From contig NZ_JACJRF010000001.1 of the NCBI RefSeq assembly GCF_014697105.1, positions 167,020 to 231,019 on the forward strand: a stretch of DNA of 64,000 nt. The letters are read 5' to 3'. The notes beneath the pieces were generated by a model. The model saw only the letters and a list, made by a program, of their open reading frames with translations. It searched no databases and was not told where the DNA came from. The position numbers were made by a program, and so were the translations under genes. The first letter of the stretch is position 1, and every line of letters starts with the position of its first letter. Positions 39,482 through 49,076 of this stretch are shown here, piece after piece. This DNA is from Anabaena subtropica FACHB-260 (GTDB lineage Bacteria > Cyanobacteriota > Cyanobacteriia > Cyanobacteriales > Nostocaceae).

Positions 39482-39760
39482 AAATGCTTTTGTCCTGATT
39501 TAAGGTTTGCAATATTACTTACGATAAGAGTTGAAAAAATAATCTACATCTGCCTATCAAAAGATATGCACTCTAAGTGACTTCTGCTTTTAGTTTGATT
39601 TAGACACAACTTTTTTGCATAACAGATGAGGAATGCAGGTATTAAGTTTAAAATAAGGTATAAGATTTATAGTTTATTAACCTAGTAAGCAGTACGTGTA
39701 GGGCAGTTGTTAGCTAATATTTGCATTAGTTATATGCTGTCTGAGCCTGTGTTGGCAAAG

Positions 39761-40282
39761 ATGAAACATACTCTTTCAGTTCTGGTAGAAGATGAGGCGG
39801 GAGTTCTCTCCCGCATTGCTAGTTTATTTGCTCGTCGCGGCTTTAATATTGAAAGCCTGGCCGTTGGCTCAGGGGAAGAGGGCGGAGTTTCTCGTATTAC
39901 AATGGTTGTACCTGGTGACGATCGCGTGATTGAGCAACTCACTAAGCAACTGTACAAGTTGGTCAACGTCCTCAAGGTACAGGATATAACGGAAACTCCT
40001 TGCGTGGAGCGAGAATTAATGCTCCTGAAGGTGAATGCTACTAGCAGCAACCGTTCAGAAGTCATCGAATTAGCTCAGATTTTCCGAGCGCGAGTTGTCG
40101 ATGTGGCGGAAGATTCTTTAACTTTGGAAGTTGTCGGCGACCCTGGTAAAATGGTGGCGATCGTCCAGGTGCTACAAAAGTTTGGTATCAGGGAAATCGC
40201 CCGCACTGGTAAAATCGCCTTGACTCGTGAATCTGGCGTCAACACTGAGTTACTCAAGTCATTAGAAGCCAAGGTTTCGTAA
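39761..40282 (+). CDS. ilvN: acetolactate synthase small (regulatory) subunit
   Basis: IlvN is the valine-binding regulatory subunit of acetohydroxyacid synthase in branched-chain amino-acid biosynthesis. The 173-residue protein starts [20 protein letters not shown], the typical N-terminal ACT domain, with [12 protein letters not shown]. The C-terminal domain has ELMLLKVNA and [19 protein letters not shown]. An upstream in-frame ATG at 39707 would add 18 residues that do not belong to the family. The catalytic subunit gene ilvB is not adjacent, as is common in cyanobacteria. Confidence 0.96.
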   Translation: MKHTLSVLVEDEAGVLSRIASLFARRGFNIESLAVGSGEEGGVSRITMVVPGDDRVIEQLTKQLYKLVNVLKVQDITETPCVERELMLLKVNATSSNRSEVIELAQIFRARVVDVAEDSLTLEVVGDPGKMVAIVQVLQKFGIREIARTGKIALTRESGVNTELLKSLEAKVS

Positions 40283-40455
40283 GATTGAGATGATTCATTG
40301 GTTCCCAGTCTCTGGCTGGGAATTACAGCAGAATTCAGGAGTCAGAATTCAACATAGTCAAGAAAAGCTATACCTACAAAAGTAAAATAGGCTTGATTCT
40401 CTGTTTTGAAAATAAGTTTGTTTACTTGACTAACTGAACATTTGCTGTCAGTTCT

Positions 40456-40842
40456 CTACAAAATCTGATTAGAATCAAATTTGTCTTTTTTTGGTGAGTA
40501 TTCAGAACAATTTTTAGCTTCTTCCGTGAGTACAACGCTAGGCTGTACTGCACATTTAAGATAATGATTATTGGCATAAAATTGGCAGTTTTTACAAGGC
40601 AATTGATGTAAGCCGTTAACTGTAAAAACCATCTTATTTTCTATAATTGAACGAATTTTACGCAAAATTATAAAAAATATTACCCAACTAAAAACTAATC
40701 CCACAGGAGTTAATGATATAGCTATATCGGAAATATCTATACTACTTGGCTGGGTTGTTTTTTGCTGAGATTCAGTACTAGTAACCGAGTTGATATTACT
40801 ATTGGCTGTGATTTTAGATTGATTTATTACCTCGTAAAACAT
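40456..40842 (-). CDS. small membrane protein with a four-cysteine cytosolic motif
   Basis: The 128-residue protein has a Ser/Thr-rich N-terminus (about 1-40), one membrane helix (IAISLTPVGLVFSWVIFFII, about 41-60) and a short tail. The tail contains LPCKNCQFYANN, YLKCAVQPS and AKNCSEYSP, so four cysteines are spaced CxxC...C...C, which could bind a metal. The same pattern of Cys and YLKCAV-P occurs in other small cyanobacterial proteins, but I know no function. It is not linked to neighbours; the gene upstream on this strand is far away. It is a likely real gene because of the conserved motif. Confidence 0.7.
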   Translation of the reverse strand: MFYEVINQSKITANSNINSVTSTESQQKTTQPSSIDISDIAISLTPVGLVFSWVIFFIILRKIRSIIENKMVFTVNGLHQLPCKNCQFYANNHYLKCAVQPSVVLTEEAKNCSEYSPKKDKFDSNQIL

Positions 40843-41851
40843 ATTCTTGACCCTTACTTATATATATTAATTGCCTTGTCCGCTTTACTATTTTATTGTG
40901 CTTTTAAAACAGAAATATTTATCGATGAATAATATCACGGCTTTATGGATAAGACGTTGAACCTACATAAAGTACATATCAATAATTTTTACTGGAATCC
41001 TATAAAGATGTATCATAATTATCACCGTATTTAATTAAAGAATAATTATTTCTAAGCTTCAATTCTATATTTAACAAAATAAGATTTTACTCATCTCTGC
41101 CAATAGTTTTGCTTAGAAAATTGGCAGGTATATCTAAAGATATATATTAAAGACTTAATTTTTTAAATATATTTTTTACATTAAAATAAATTAGATAAAA
41201 ATTTTAGCCATCGTGTATTATATAAAAATTATTCATATTTAAAATAGGGTAGTTAATAAATGTCGAAATTTGTTAAGAAAAACAAATCGACTCAAACAAA
41301 TATTGATATGTTAGATAAACTAGAAAATATCAATCATACATAAAAATACCGAGATTGGTAAGTACTAATTAGCTCCCAAGGTAGTTATTAGTTTATATCT
41401 TGCATATCCTCCATTTTCTGCCAGAGAATGAATCCTCTAGATAACAGCACAAGTCAATGAAGACTGACTCAAGTACTGTTATAACCTGATAAATTTGACT
41501 TTGGCTATTAGGTAATAAAATCTTTGATTTTTGCTAAATTTTATCGTGGTAACTGTAGAGTGTCAGGGTGACAACATAGGTATTGAGCAGATTTTTGCTA
41601 TCAACTTGCATCTGATGGGATGATGGCTGTTGAAGATATAAAATTTAACCCTTACTCTCAGCTACTTTGAACTAAAACTAGGAATCAGGAAGATAAATAG
41701 TCCAGAGTAAATACATACTCTACTATTTAAAATTATTCCGGTTTATTGGCGCTATTGGGTGAAAATTGCAAAAACAGTATTCGTATCATAAAAACCCTTA
41801 AAAATAATATTGATGAAATCAAGAACCATCAAGATTTCAGAGGAGGAGAAG
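40843..41851. other. 1-kb AT-rich non-coding region
   Basis: This is a very AT-rich stretch between divergent genes, both of whose promoters must lie in it. A tiny ORF at 41260-41343 (27 codons, MSKFVKKNKSTQTN...) has no good ribosome-binding site and is not supported. No RNA gene or repeat array is seen. The last 11 bases before 41852 contain the ribosome-binding site of the next gene. Confidence 0.5.
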
Positions 41852-43414
41852 ATGGAAATCTTTGATTATGTAATTCTCGGAGCGGGCTTGGGTGGACTAG
41901 CAACAGCTGCTTGTTTAACCAAGCAAGGGTATAATGTGGCAGTTTTAGAAAAACATTATTTACCTGGTGGTTGTTGCCATACTTTTGATTATGGTGAATA
42001 CAGTTTTTGTGCGGATGTGCATTACATTTCTCAATGCGGTTCCGGTAAAGCTATTACTCAATTTCTCAACTACATTGAGCAAGATGTACCCTTTAATAAT
42101 CTTGACCCAGACTGCATAGATCGAGTCATCACACCAGAAGCAGATTTTAGAATTCCCTTAGGCTGGGAAAGTTTGCGCTATCGTTTACTATCTAACTTTC
42201 CCGAAGAAACCAGTGCTATTAACCGCTACTGCAATGAAATTCAGCAAATTCATCAAGAAATGCGTAATTTAGTCCAGGAAATACGTTGGTTTGACCAAAA
42301 GTGGTCTGACTGGTTAAAGTTACCCAAATATTTCCATCTATTTAAAAAGCGGAATTGGACTCTGCAAGATTTGTATAACTATGTCGGGTTATCACCCAAA
42401 CTGCAAGTTGTGCTGGCGGGACAAAGTGGCGATTATGCACTACCACCAGCAGAAATCGCCCTGCTAACTCACACTTCTCTCGTTTGGGACTATTCTGAAG
42501 GTGCTTATTATCCAAAACATCACTTTAAGCACTTTGTTGATACTATTGTCGAGACAATTACCGCCAGTGGCGGTGCAATTGCTTATGCTACAACAGTTAA
42601 TCATATCCAAGTTAGTGGTGGCAAAGTTCATACTGTAATTGCCGATGGCAAAATCTATCGAGCTACCAAAGCCTATATCAGCGACCTTGACCCCAAATTA
42701 ACAGTGGAATTGATGCACGATGGTGAAGCCATCAGCCATAAAGAACGACGGCGGCTGACTGGTTATGAATATTCGGCGAGTGCTTTTAATATTTACTTGG
42801 GTTTAGATAGCCACTTTGATCCACAACGCTACGGAATTGGTAACTGGAACGTCTGGTATTATCCCACGGGAGATTTAAACAGAGGATATCAACGACAATT
42901 GCAAGGTGATTTCAGCAATCCGTGGATTTTCCTTTCTTGTCCGACGATGAAATCTAATCAACCCGGAATGGCTCCAGAGGGTCATCATGTGTTGGAAATA
43001 GCCACTGTCTGTCCTTACGAACCTTTTGCCTACCTGCATAAAAATGACCCCGCGGCCTATAAAGCTAAAAAGCGGGAAGTTTACCAGCAAATCATGAACA
43101 GTGTTCGGGATATTGTTCCAGATATAGACAATTACATCCGCATGAAAGTTTTCGGTACACCCACCACCAGCGAATATTATCTGGGACAGCCACAAGGCAA
43201 TATTTATGGTGCGAAATTAGTTCCTAGACAAGTAGGGTTAAATCGTTTGGGATATGCAACAGAGTTACCTAACCTGTTTTTGGTGGGAGCAAGTGCTGGG
43301 TATCCTAGTGTTCCTGGGGTAATTGGAAATGGAATGGATGTTGTAGAAATACTAACTGGGGAATCGATACGACGGAAAAACACCACTACTCAACCATTGG
43401 TTGGGATGAGGTAA
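41852..43414 (+). CDS. FAD-dependent carotenoid/retinol-type oxidoreductase
   Basis: The 520-residue protein belongs to the phytoene-desaturase/CrtISO/RetSat superfamily. The FAD motif YVILGAGLGGLATAACL starts at residue 6, followed by LEKHYLPGGCCHTFDYGEY. The C-terminal FAD segment has LFLVGASAGYPSVPGVIGNG and MDVVEIL. It is not CrtO, CrtP or CrtQ by motif. The best guess is a carotenoid isomerase or saturase-like enzyme, substrate unknown. The preferred start (41852) has AGGAGGAG at 41841-41848; the frame begins 42 bases earlier but lacks a comparable site. Confidence 0.88.
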   Translation: MEIFDYVILGAGLGGLATAACLTKQGYNVAVLEKHYLPGGCCHTFDYGEYSFCADVHYISQCGSGKAITQFLNYIEQDVPFNNLDPDCIDRVITPEADFRIPLGWESLRYRLLSNFPEETSAINRYCNEIQQIHQEMRNLVQEIRWFDQKWSDWLKLPKYFHLFKKRNWTLQDLYNYVGLSPKLQVVLAGQSGDYALPPAEIALLTHTSLVWDYSEGAYYPKHHFKHFVDTIVETITASGGAIAYATTVNHIQVSGGKVHTVIADGKIYRATKAYISDLDPKLTVELMHDGEAISHKERRRLTGYEYSASAFNIYLGLDSHFDPQRYGIGNWNVWYYPTGDLNRGYQRQLQGDFSNPWIFLSCPTMKSNQPGMAPEGHHVLEIATVCPYEPFAYLHKNDPAAYKAKKREVYQQIMNSVRDIVPDIDNYIRMKVFGTPTTSEYYLGQPQGNIYGAKLVPRQVGLNRLGYATELPNLFLVGASAGYPSVPGVIGNGMDVVEILTGESIRRKNTTTQPLVGMR

Positions 43415-43452
43415 GGTCGTTTTAGTGAAGTACATCGCATTGAGATTAGGTT

Positions 43453-44496
43453 TCAATCAAACTCAGTTTCGCAAAAAGCTTTCAATAAATTAATACAGTT
43501 AGAAATCGCACCTAAATGAGCAATTTCATAACCGTGAGTATTTTGGGTAGGAAATGCTAAACAAGCCGCACGACCAACATGACCGAATTTCATAGCAATG
43601 GAAGCATCACTACCAAAGCCACTGAGGGTTGTTAGCTGCACTGACATATTTAATTGCTTGGCACATTGGCGCAGTTCTCCATTGAGTCCTTCATCATATA
43701 TGCCATAAGCATCCTGAACTAAAAGTACTGGGTTTTCTCCATCTTTAACAGGATATTCCTCAGATAAGGGACAAATTTCTAAAGCAATCAAAGCATCTAA
43801 TTGTTGATTTTGGGTAAAAAATAAGGCTCCAATTGCTCCTACTTCTTCTTTGGCGGAAGCTACTAAATAGACATCGATCGCTGGCTGTTGCAATTGTTGA
43901 GATAAAGCTAATAGAATCGCTACTGATGCTTTGTTATCTAAGGTATAGCTGGCAATATGATTCTGAAGTCTCATCGGACGTTTGCGATGTTTGCCGATGA
44001 CCATTCTTGTCCCTGGACGAATACCAGCAGCTTCTAATTGCTCTGTTGTAAGTTTGGTTTCAATCCAAGCATTTTCCCAGGTGACTGGTGTATCTTCTTG
44101 CTGCGCCTTTTGTGGTGATTCGTGGGAAACGTGGCGAGAACCAAAACTGAGAATACCGCTAATGGTTGCGTTGTCTCCTAATAAATCGACCACACCCTCG
44201 CCGTAAACCCAAGGGTAAGCACCTCCAAGTTTGCGGACTTCTACCCGTCCTTCATCAGCAATATTTTTGACGATCGCGCCTATTTCGTCTTTGTGAGCTG
44301 TGATAGCGATCGCTCTGTCGTGATTCTTGCCGGGAATTTTGGCAATAATATTATCGGCGCGATCGCTCCACACTTCCACACCCAAGGCTGCAAATTTTTG
44401 TAGCAGAAATTGGTTAATTTCTGTTTCTACACCACTAGGTGAATGGTGCATCACTAATTCTTCAATAGTTGCAAATAATTGGTTGTAATTCCACAT
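43453..44496 (-). CDS. M42-family metallo-aminopeptidase
   Basis: The 347-residue protein matches the M42 glutamyl aminopeptidase/TET family. Metal-binding and catalytic segments are AITAHKDEIGAIV (His and Asp), SYTLDNKASVAILLAL, AKEEVGAIGALFF, the region around ALEICPLSEEY, and the final FPTQNTHGYEIAHLG with a ligand His. Family members cleave N-terminal residues from peptides in large hollow complexes. The catalytic Asp loop reads LDNKAS where many members have LDDRxG, a variant that may affect specificity. It is cytoplasmic with no signal. The stop lies about 40 bases from that of the convergent FAD enzyme. Confidence 0.9.
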   Translation of the reverse strand: MWNYNQLFATIEELVMHHSPSGVETEINQFLLQKFAALGVEVWSDRADNIIAKIPGKNHDRAIAITAHKDEIGAIVKNIADEGRVEVRKLGGAYPWVYGEGVVDLLGDNATISGILSFGSRHVSHESPQKAQQEDTPVTWENAWIETKLTTEQLEAAGIRPGTRMVIGKHRKRPMRLQNHIASYTLDNKASVAILLALSQQLQQPAIDVYLVASAKEEVGAIGALFFTQNQQLDALIALEICPLSEEYPVKDGENPVLLVQDAYGIYDEGLNGELRQCAKQLNMSVQLTTLSGFGSDASIAMKFGHVGRAACLAFPTQNTHGYEIAHLGAISNCINLLKAFCETEFD

Positions 44497-44607
44497 TAAT
44501 ACTTTTATTTAATCTCTATATCAGCCATATCTAATTATATTCCATTTATTGTCTGGGCAAGCTCTTTAAACTAGAACTACATGGTTATTGTTGGTATATT
44601 CGTAATT

Positions 44608-44641
44608 TAAAAATATCGCTCATTCATTTACATGAATGAGC
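44608..44641 (-). terminator. rho-independent terminator of the GDSL gene
   Basis: On the minus strand GCTCATTCAT (44641-44632) pairs with ATGAATGAGC (44627-44618) around a 4-base loop, followed by GATATTTTTAAATT. It lies about 40 bases after the esterase stop. Confidence 0.75.
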
Positions 44642-44680
44642 AAGAGACGGCTAATTATTGAAAATTAACCTTTACCTTTG

Positions 44681-45727
44681 TTACTGAATTGAAGATTTAA
44701 TTGATCTCTTTTGTAAGCGTTTGATGCTGCTCATTGCACCTAATGCACCCAAGAATAATACACCAATTGTGGTTGAAGACTCAGGAGTTGTTGCTGCCAA
44801 TACTGATTCTGCTACTAACTTATGACCATCGGTTGATGGGTGAATATCATCCCAGAAAAAATACTTGCTGGTGTCATTAATACAGTTAGGAAACTGAGAC
44901 AGACAAGAATCAGTTACATTTTCAAAACCAAATTCGCCCGGAGTTGCCAGCACACGATTAACTAAAGAATAAATATCAATTTCAATGATATTAACTTTTT
45001 GGTTTTTCCGAATTTCGTCTAGATTTTTGGCTAAATTTGAGTTGAAATCTTGAGTGGCTTGAGTTAGTATTGCAGGGTTGCGACCATTTGTTCCCGATGC
45101 TGGAACCTGACCCAAATCCGGCAAGTTAAACACTAAAATATTTTTAGCACCTATCGCCGCTAAGTTACTGACAGCCTGGGAAATATTAGTATAAGGTTGG
45201 GGTTGATTGGGGTCAAGAAATGCAGAACCAAAGAGATAGTCATTGGCTCCACCAGACACAGCATAGAGCGCATTAGAATCAAGATTCTGTTGATTGATCT
45301 GGAGTAATCCTTGAAAAGCAGAGACTTGCTCTAAAACTCCAGGTAAAGGGAAACCAAAAGAGTTACCTTCGCCGGAATTAGCACCACCGATAGCGAAATT
45401 AATACCTTGGGTAGGAAAGGGTGTAGCAGGAGGAGTAGCAAAATTTAAGGTAGGAAATAGGTTAGTGATGGGTGTGCTTGTTAAACCTAGCTTTTCTCCT
45501 AAATAATCTACCCATATTGGACCATTAGAAAAACGCCCTGCAAAGTAAGGAGGGCTGGGGGGAATAGGATTTGATGGATTAAATAAACTGGAAATGTTAG
45601 ATGTATTACCTGTATCAGATAGACTATCGCCAAATACATAAAGCCCGGTAATAGTTCCAGCAGAAGCTTTTAGCGGCACAATACAAGAGAGGGTAATAAA
45701 ACTTGCTGCTATGATTTTAGTTTTCAT
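44681..45727 (-). CDS. GDSL/SGNH esterase with PEP-CTERM-like sorting tail
   Basis: The 348-residue secreted protein has a signal peptide (about 1-23, ending ASA) and a GDSL hydrolase domain: block I VFGDSLSDTGNTS with the catalytic Ser, block III GGANDYLFG, and block V WDDIHPSTDGH with the catalytic Asp and His. The C-terminus has PESSTTIGVLFLGALGAMSS followed by a basic tail, the layout of a PEP-CTERM sorting signal (motif, membrane helix, Arg/Lys end), but with PESS in place of PEPS. It would be cleaved and anchored by an exosortase. The substrate, probably an ester of lipid or polysaccharide, is unknown. Confidence 0.92.
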   Translation of the reverse strand: MKTKIIAASFITLSCIVPLKASAGTITGLYVFGDSLSDTGNTSNISSLFNPSNPIPPSPPYFAGRFSNGPIWVDYLGEKLGLTSTPITNLFPTLNFATPPATPFPTQGINFAIGGANSGEGNSFGFPLPGVLEQVSAFQGLLQINQQNLDSNALYAVSGGANDYLFGSAFLDPNQPQPYTNISQAVSNLAAIGAKNILVFNLPDLGQVPASGTNGRNPAILTQATQDFNSNLAKNLDEIRKNQKVNIIEIDIYSLVNRVLATPGEFGFENVTDSCLSQFPNCINDTSKYFFWDDIHPSTDGHKLVAESVLAATTPESSTTIGVLFLGALGAMSSIKRLQKRSIKSSIQ

Positions 45728-45978
45728 GTTTGATGAAATAAGGAAATGTTATTTTTGGGGAAGTTTGGTAAAGTTAGGCAAAATTTATTTAGTAGTACTA
45801 GGTTAGCCAGCACAGCTTAAAGTAATTTCTCTTAAGTAACTTTACGTAGCCATCAATAACATATCAAGAAAAACTAAAATAAGTATTAATATTTATGTGA
45901 TTTTTATAATTCAAAATCACAAAATTAAGTATCCTTCATAAATGGATCAGATCAATTCTCTAGCATAGGGCAACAGAT

Positions 45979-46326
45979 TTAATCTGGTGACTGTTGTTGC
46001 AGTATGGCATCCCCATATTGAATTAAGGTATTGAGGCGATCGCTAATTATCTTCAGTCTTGTTTGCACAGTAGAGGGTTGTCGCGCCCCTTGCAAAAACA
46101 TGACATCTACCTCTAGAAGACGCAATTGTTTGCTAATTTCTGTCTTGTAGGACTGTATGCGCGAATCTTCCTCAGCCAAAGGTGCAATTTCCTCGGCAAA
46201 CAATAGCTTTAAGCCAGCTAGGCGCTGATGTAGTTCTACTGCAACGATTTGATTTGTGCTGATCCCAGCACGAAACTCTAGTAGTAATGTTACCAGGAGT
46301 TGATATTTTTCAAGATTTAAAGACAT
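45979..46326 (-). CDS. small helical protein resembling PatD (tentative)
   Basis: The 115-residue protein is all-helical in appearance, with heptad-like patterns (LHQRLAGLKLLFAEEI, SYKTEISKQLRLLEVDVMFL). The QLRLLEVDVMFLQGARQ segment resembles small proteins called heterocyst frequency control protein PatD in Nostocaceae; this link is from memory of the family, not proof. PatD is thought to adjust heterocyst frequency and cell division. There is no signal peptide or membrane segment. The 5' end overlaps the region upstream of relA (ATG at 46326), so the two genes are divergent with a shared promoter region. Confidence 0.78.
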   Translation of the reverse strand: MSLNLEKYQLLVTLLLEFRAGISTNQIVAVELHQRLAGLKLLFAEEIAPLAEEDSRIQSYKTEISKQLRLLEVDVMFLQGARQPSTVQTRLKIISDRLNTLIQYGDAILQQQSPD

Positions 46327-46613
46327 CTAGTGCTATTTACGATAGTATTAATGTCAAGAAAATTTATTTATACAATAAACCTAATCGGGCTATTATCAGC
46401 ATCACCAGCCTCAAGTATTTTGTTGAGGTTGTCCTTGCAATATACATTTTTTACAACTTATGTTTTTTTAAACCCGAAATAGACCACTACCATAGTCTTA
46501 TAGGGTATCTTACACAGCTTTTACTGCCCACATCAGGGCTACAGCATTACCGTCAAAAGATGCTGTTAATTGCGTCCACCTCTCAACTATCCACCGATCA
46601 CCTCTTCCATTGT

Positions 46614-48869
46614 ATGAGCAGCATCGCTATTAGTTCCCCAACCGATCTTAGCCTTCCAGACTGGCTGAAGAAATGTTTGCGGGATTCATCAACACATGGC
46701 AGCAAAGCAGACGATGTCCGAATGTATAGTGATAACACTTTGATTTGTCGGGCATTTGATTTTGCTTACCAACTGCATCACGGGCAATATCGCAAATCTG
46801 GAGAACTATACATTAGTCACCCCATCGCTGTAGCCGGGCTGCTGCGAGATTTAGGGGGCAGTCCTGCTATGATAGCAGCTGGATTTCTTCATGATGTAGT
46901 TGAAGATACAGATGTCACAATTGAGGAAATAGAAGAGCGTTTTGGCCCGGAAGTCAAGCAGTTGGTGGAAGGTGTCACCAAGCTTTCTAAAATAAATTTC
47001 ACAAGCAAGAAGGAAAGCCAAGCTGAAAACTTCCGGCGGATGTTTTTAGCGATGGCGCAAGATATCCGGGTAATTGTGGTGAAGTTAGCAGACCGTTTGC
47101 ATAATATGCGAACTCTGCAATATATGTCAGAAGATAGCCGTCGCCGTTCAGCCCAAGAAACACGAGATATCTTTGCACCTTTAGCCAATCGTTTGGGGAT
47201 CTGGCGAATTAAGTGGGAATTAGAAGATTTAGCATTTAAAAATTTAGAGCCGGAAGCTTTTCGGGAAATTCAAAAGTATGTTTCCGAAAAGCGGGATGCA
47301 CGGGAAGAGAAATTAGCCAAAGCCACATCTATTTTACGCGATCGCCTCCAGCAAGCGGGGATTCGTTGTCTAGATATCAGTGGTCGTCCCAAGCATCTTT
47401 ATAGCATTTATCAAAAAATGCACCGACAGCAAAAAGAATTTAATGAAATTTATGATTTAGCAGCCCTGCGAATTATTGTGGAGACCAATGAGGAATGTTA
47501 TCGGGCCTTAGCCGTGGTACATGATGCTTTTCGTCCGATCCCCGGCAGATTTAAAGATTATATCGGACTACCCAAACCTAACCGTTATCAATCATTGCAT
47601 ACAGGAGTTATCGGTTTAACTGGTCGTCCTCTAGAAGTGCAGATTCGCACAATGGAAATGCACCGTATTGCTGAGTACGGGATCGCCGCCCACTGGAAGT
47701 ATAAAGAAACGGGTAGTTCTAATAGCTTGTTAACTACATCCGATGAAAAGTTTACTTGGTTGCGTCAGTTATTGGAATGGCAAAGTGACCTCAAGGACGC
47801 GCAAGAATATCTCGACAGCGTTAAAGATAACTTATTTGAAGACGATGTTTATGTCTTCACTCCCAAAGGTGATGTCATTCCCTTGAGTCCAGGAGCTACC
47901 ACTGTAGATTTTGCCTATCATATTCACACAGAAGTTGGTAATCACTGTGCCGGGGCGCGAGTTAATGGGCGGATGGTTCCCCTGTCAACTAGACTACATA
48001 ATGGTGATATTGTCGAAATTATTACTCAAAAGAATAGCCATCCCAGCTTAGATTGGCTCAACTTCGCCAGAACTTCCGCAGCCAAGTATCGAATTAAGCA
48101 ATGGTACAAGCGATCGCGTCGAGAAGAAAATGTAGCTCGTGGTCGAGAATTGTTAGAAAAAGAATTGGGGAAAACTGGTTTGGATAGTCTGTTGAAGTCA
48201 GACGCAATGCAGACTGTCTCAGAAAAGTGTAATTATCACAGTGCGGAAGATTTACTAGCAGGGATGGGTTATGGTGAAGTCACCTTAAACCTAGTGTTAA
48301 ATCGCTGGCGAGAAGTGGTGAAATCCCAACAGCCAGTAGTAGATACACCGATATTGCTTCCTAAAGAGCCATCCACAGCAAAAACCTCCACACCCATAAC
48401 CCGTGCGACAGATTCACCAATTGTAGGCGTAGAAGGTTTGGTGTATCACTTAGCCGGCTGTTGTACACCAATCCCCGGCGAAGCCATTATTGGGGTGGTA
48501 ACGCGGGGTAGAGGAATTTCCATTCATCGCCAAGGGTGTCATAATTTAGAAAGCGTAGAGTGCGATCGCCTAGTCCCAGTCAGTTGGAATTCAGGTGTAG
48601 AAATTAGTAGTCGTCCCCACACTTACCCAGTGAGTATCCAAATAGAAGCCCTAGACAGAGTAGGGGTCTTAAAAGATATCTTGTCTCGCCTCAGTGACCA
48701 AGGAATTAACGTGCGTTACGCCCAAGTGAAGACAGCTATTAACCAACCAGCATTAATGGACTTAGGTATAGATATACGCGATCGCCCACAACTAGAACAA
48801 GTATTCACCCAAATCAAAAAAATGAGCGATATCCTGAATATTCGCCGTGTTGGTCAAATCGACGAATAA
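46614..48869 (+). CDS. relA: bifunctional (p)ppGpp synthetase/hydrolase RelA/SpoT
   Basis: The 751-residue enzyme makes and degrades the alarmone (p)ppGpp. The HD hydrolase domain has ISHPIAVAGLLRDLGG and HDVVEDT with His93-Asp94. The synthetase domain has ISGRPKHLYSIYQKM and DLAALRIIV. TGS (VFTPKGDVIPLSPGATTVDF) and a C-terminal ACT domain (VSIQIEALDRVGVLKDIL) regulate the enzyme. Both catalytic domains appear intact, so a long-type Rel enzyme is expected. The frame is open from 46287, but residues encoded before the ATG at 46614 do not resemble the family. Confidence 0.93.
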   Translation: MSSIAISSPTDLSLPDWLKKCLRDSSTHGSKADDVRMYSDNTLICRAFDFAYQLHHGQYRKSGELYISHPIAVAGLLRDLGGSPAMIAAGFLHDVVEDTDVTIEEIEERFGPEVKQLVEGVTKLSKINFTSKKESQAENFRRMFLAMAQDIRVIVVKLADRLHNMRTLQYMSEDSRRRSAQETRDIFAPLANRLGIWRIKWELEDLAFKNLEPEAFREIQKYVSEKRDAREEKLAKATSILRDRLQQAGIRCLDISGRPKHLYSIYQKMHRQQKEFNEIYDLAALRIIVETNEECYRALAVVHDAFRPIPGRFKDYIGLPKPNRYQSLHTGVIGLTGRPLEVQIRTMEMHRIAEYGIAAHWKYKETGSSNSLLTTSDEKFTWLRQLLEWQSDLKDAQEYLDSVKDNLFEDDVYVFTPKGDVIPLSPGATTVDFAYHIHTEVGNHCAGARVNGRMVPLSTRLHNGDIVEIITQKNSHPSLDWLNFARTSAAKYRIKQWYKRSRREENVARGRELLEKELGKTGLDSLLKSDAMQTVSEKCNYHSAEDLLAGMGYGEVTLNLVLNRWREVVKSQQPVVDTPILLPKEPSTAKTSTPITRATDSPIVGVEGLVYHLAGCCTPIPGEAIIGVVTRGRGISIHRQGCHNLESVECDRLVPVSWNSGVEISSRPHTYPVSIQIEALDRVGVLKDILSRLSDQGINVRYAQVKTAINQPALMDLGIDIRDRPQLEQVFTQIKKMSDILNIRRVGQIDE

Positions 48870-48878
48870 GCAGATAGT

Positions 48879-48909
48879 AACCCAGCATAAACCTTAGTGA
48901 TGTTGGGTT
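48879..48909 (+). terminator. hairpin after relA, possible terminator
   Basis: AACCCAGCA (48879-48887) faces TGTTGGGTT (48901-48909) with one G-T pair, just after the relA stop. Only a short T run (TTT) follows, so termination is likely but not certain. Confidence 0.45.
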
Positions 48910-49076
48910 TCCGCGACTCCTATTAAGAATTACGAATTGGTATAATCCACAAACAGTCAAACAATTTGGGATTTTAGATTTGGGATGTTAGATTGACTCA
49001 ATAGATATATCTGAGGGCTTGTACCATTAAGGAAGTATTGATCATATTTGCAGTTGTGATTTAAGGAGTGTCAACT

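Noticed and set aside
41260..41343. 27-codon Lys-rich ORF in the 1-kb AT-rich gap
   Set aside because: No good ribosome-binding site, no known family and expected by chance in such AT-rich sequence.
46287..46613. N-terminal extension of the RelA/SpoT frame
   Set aside because: The 109 extra residues are hydrophobic or irregular, do not match the family, and overlap the divergent gene at 46326.
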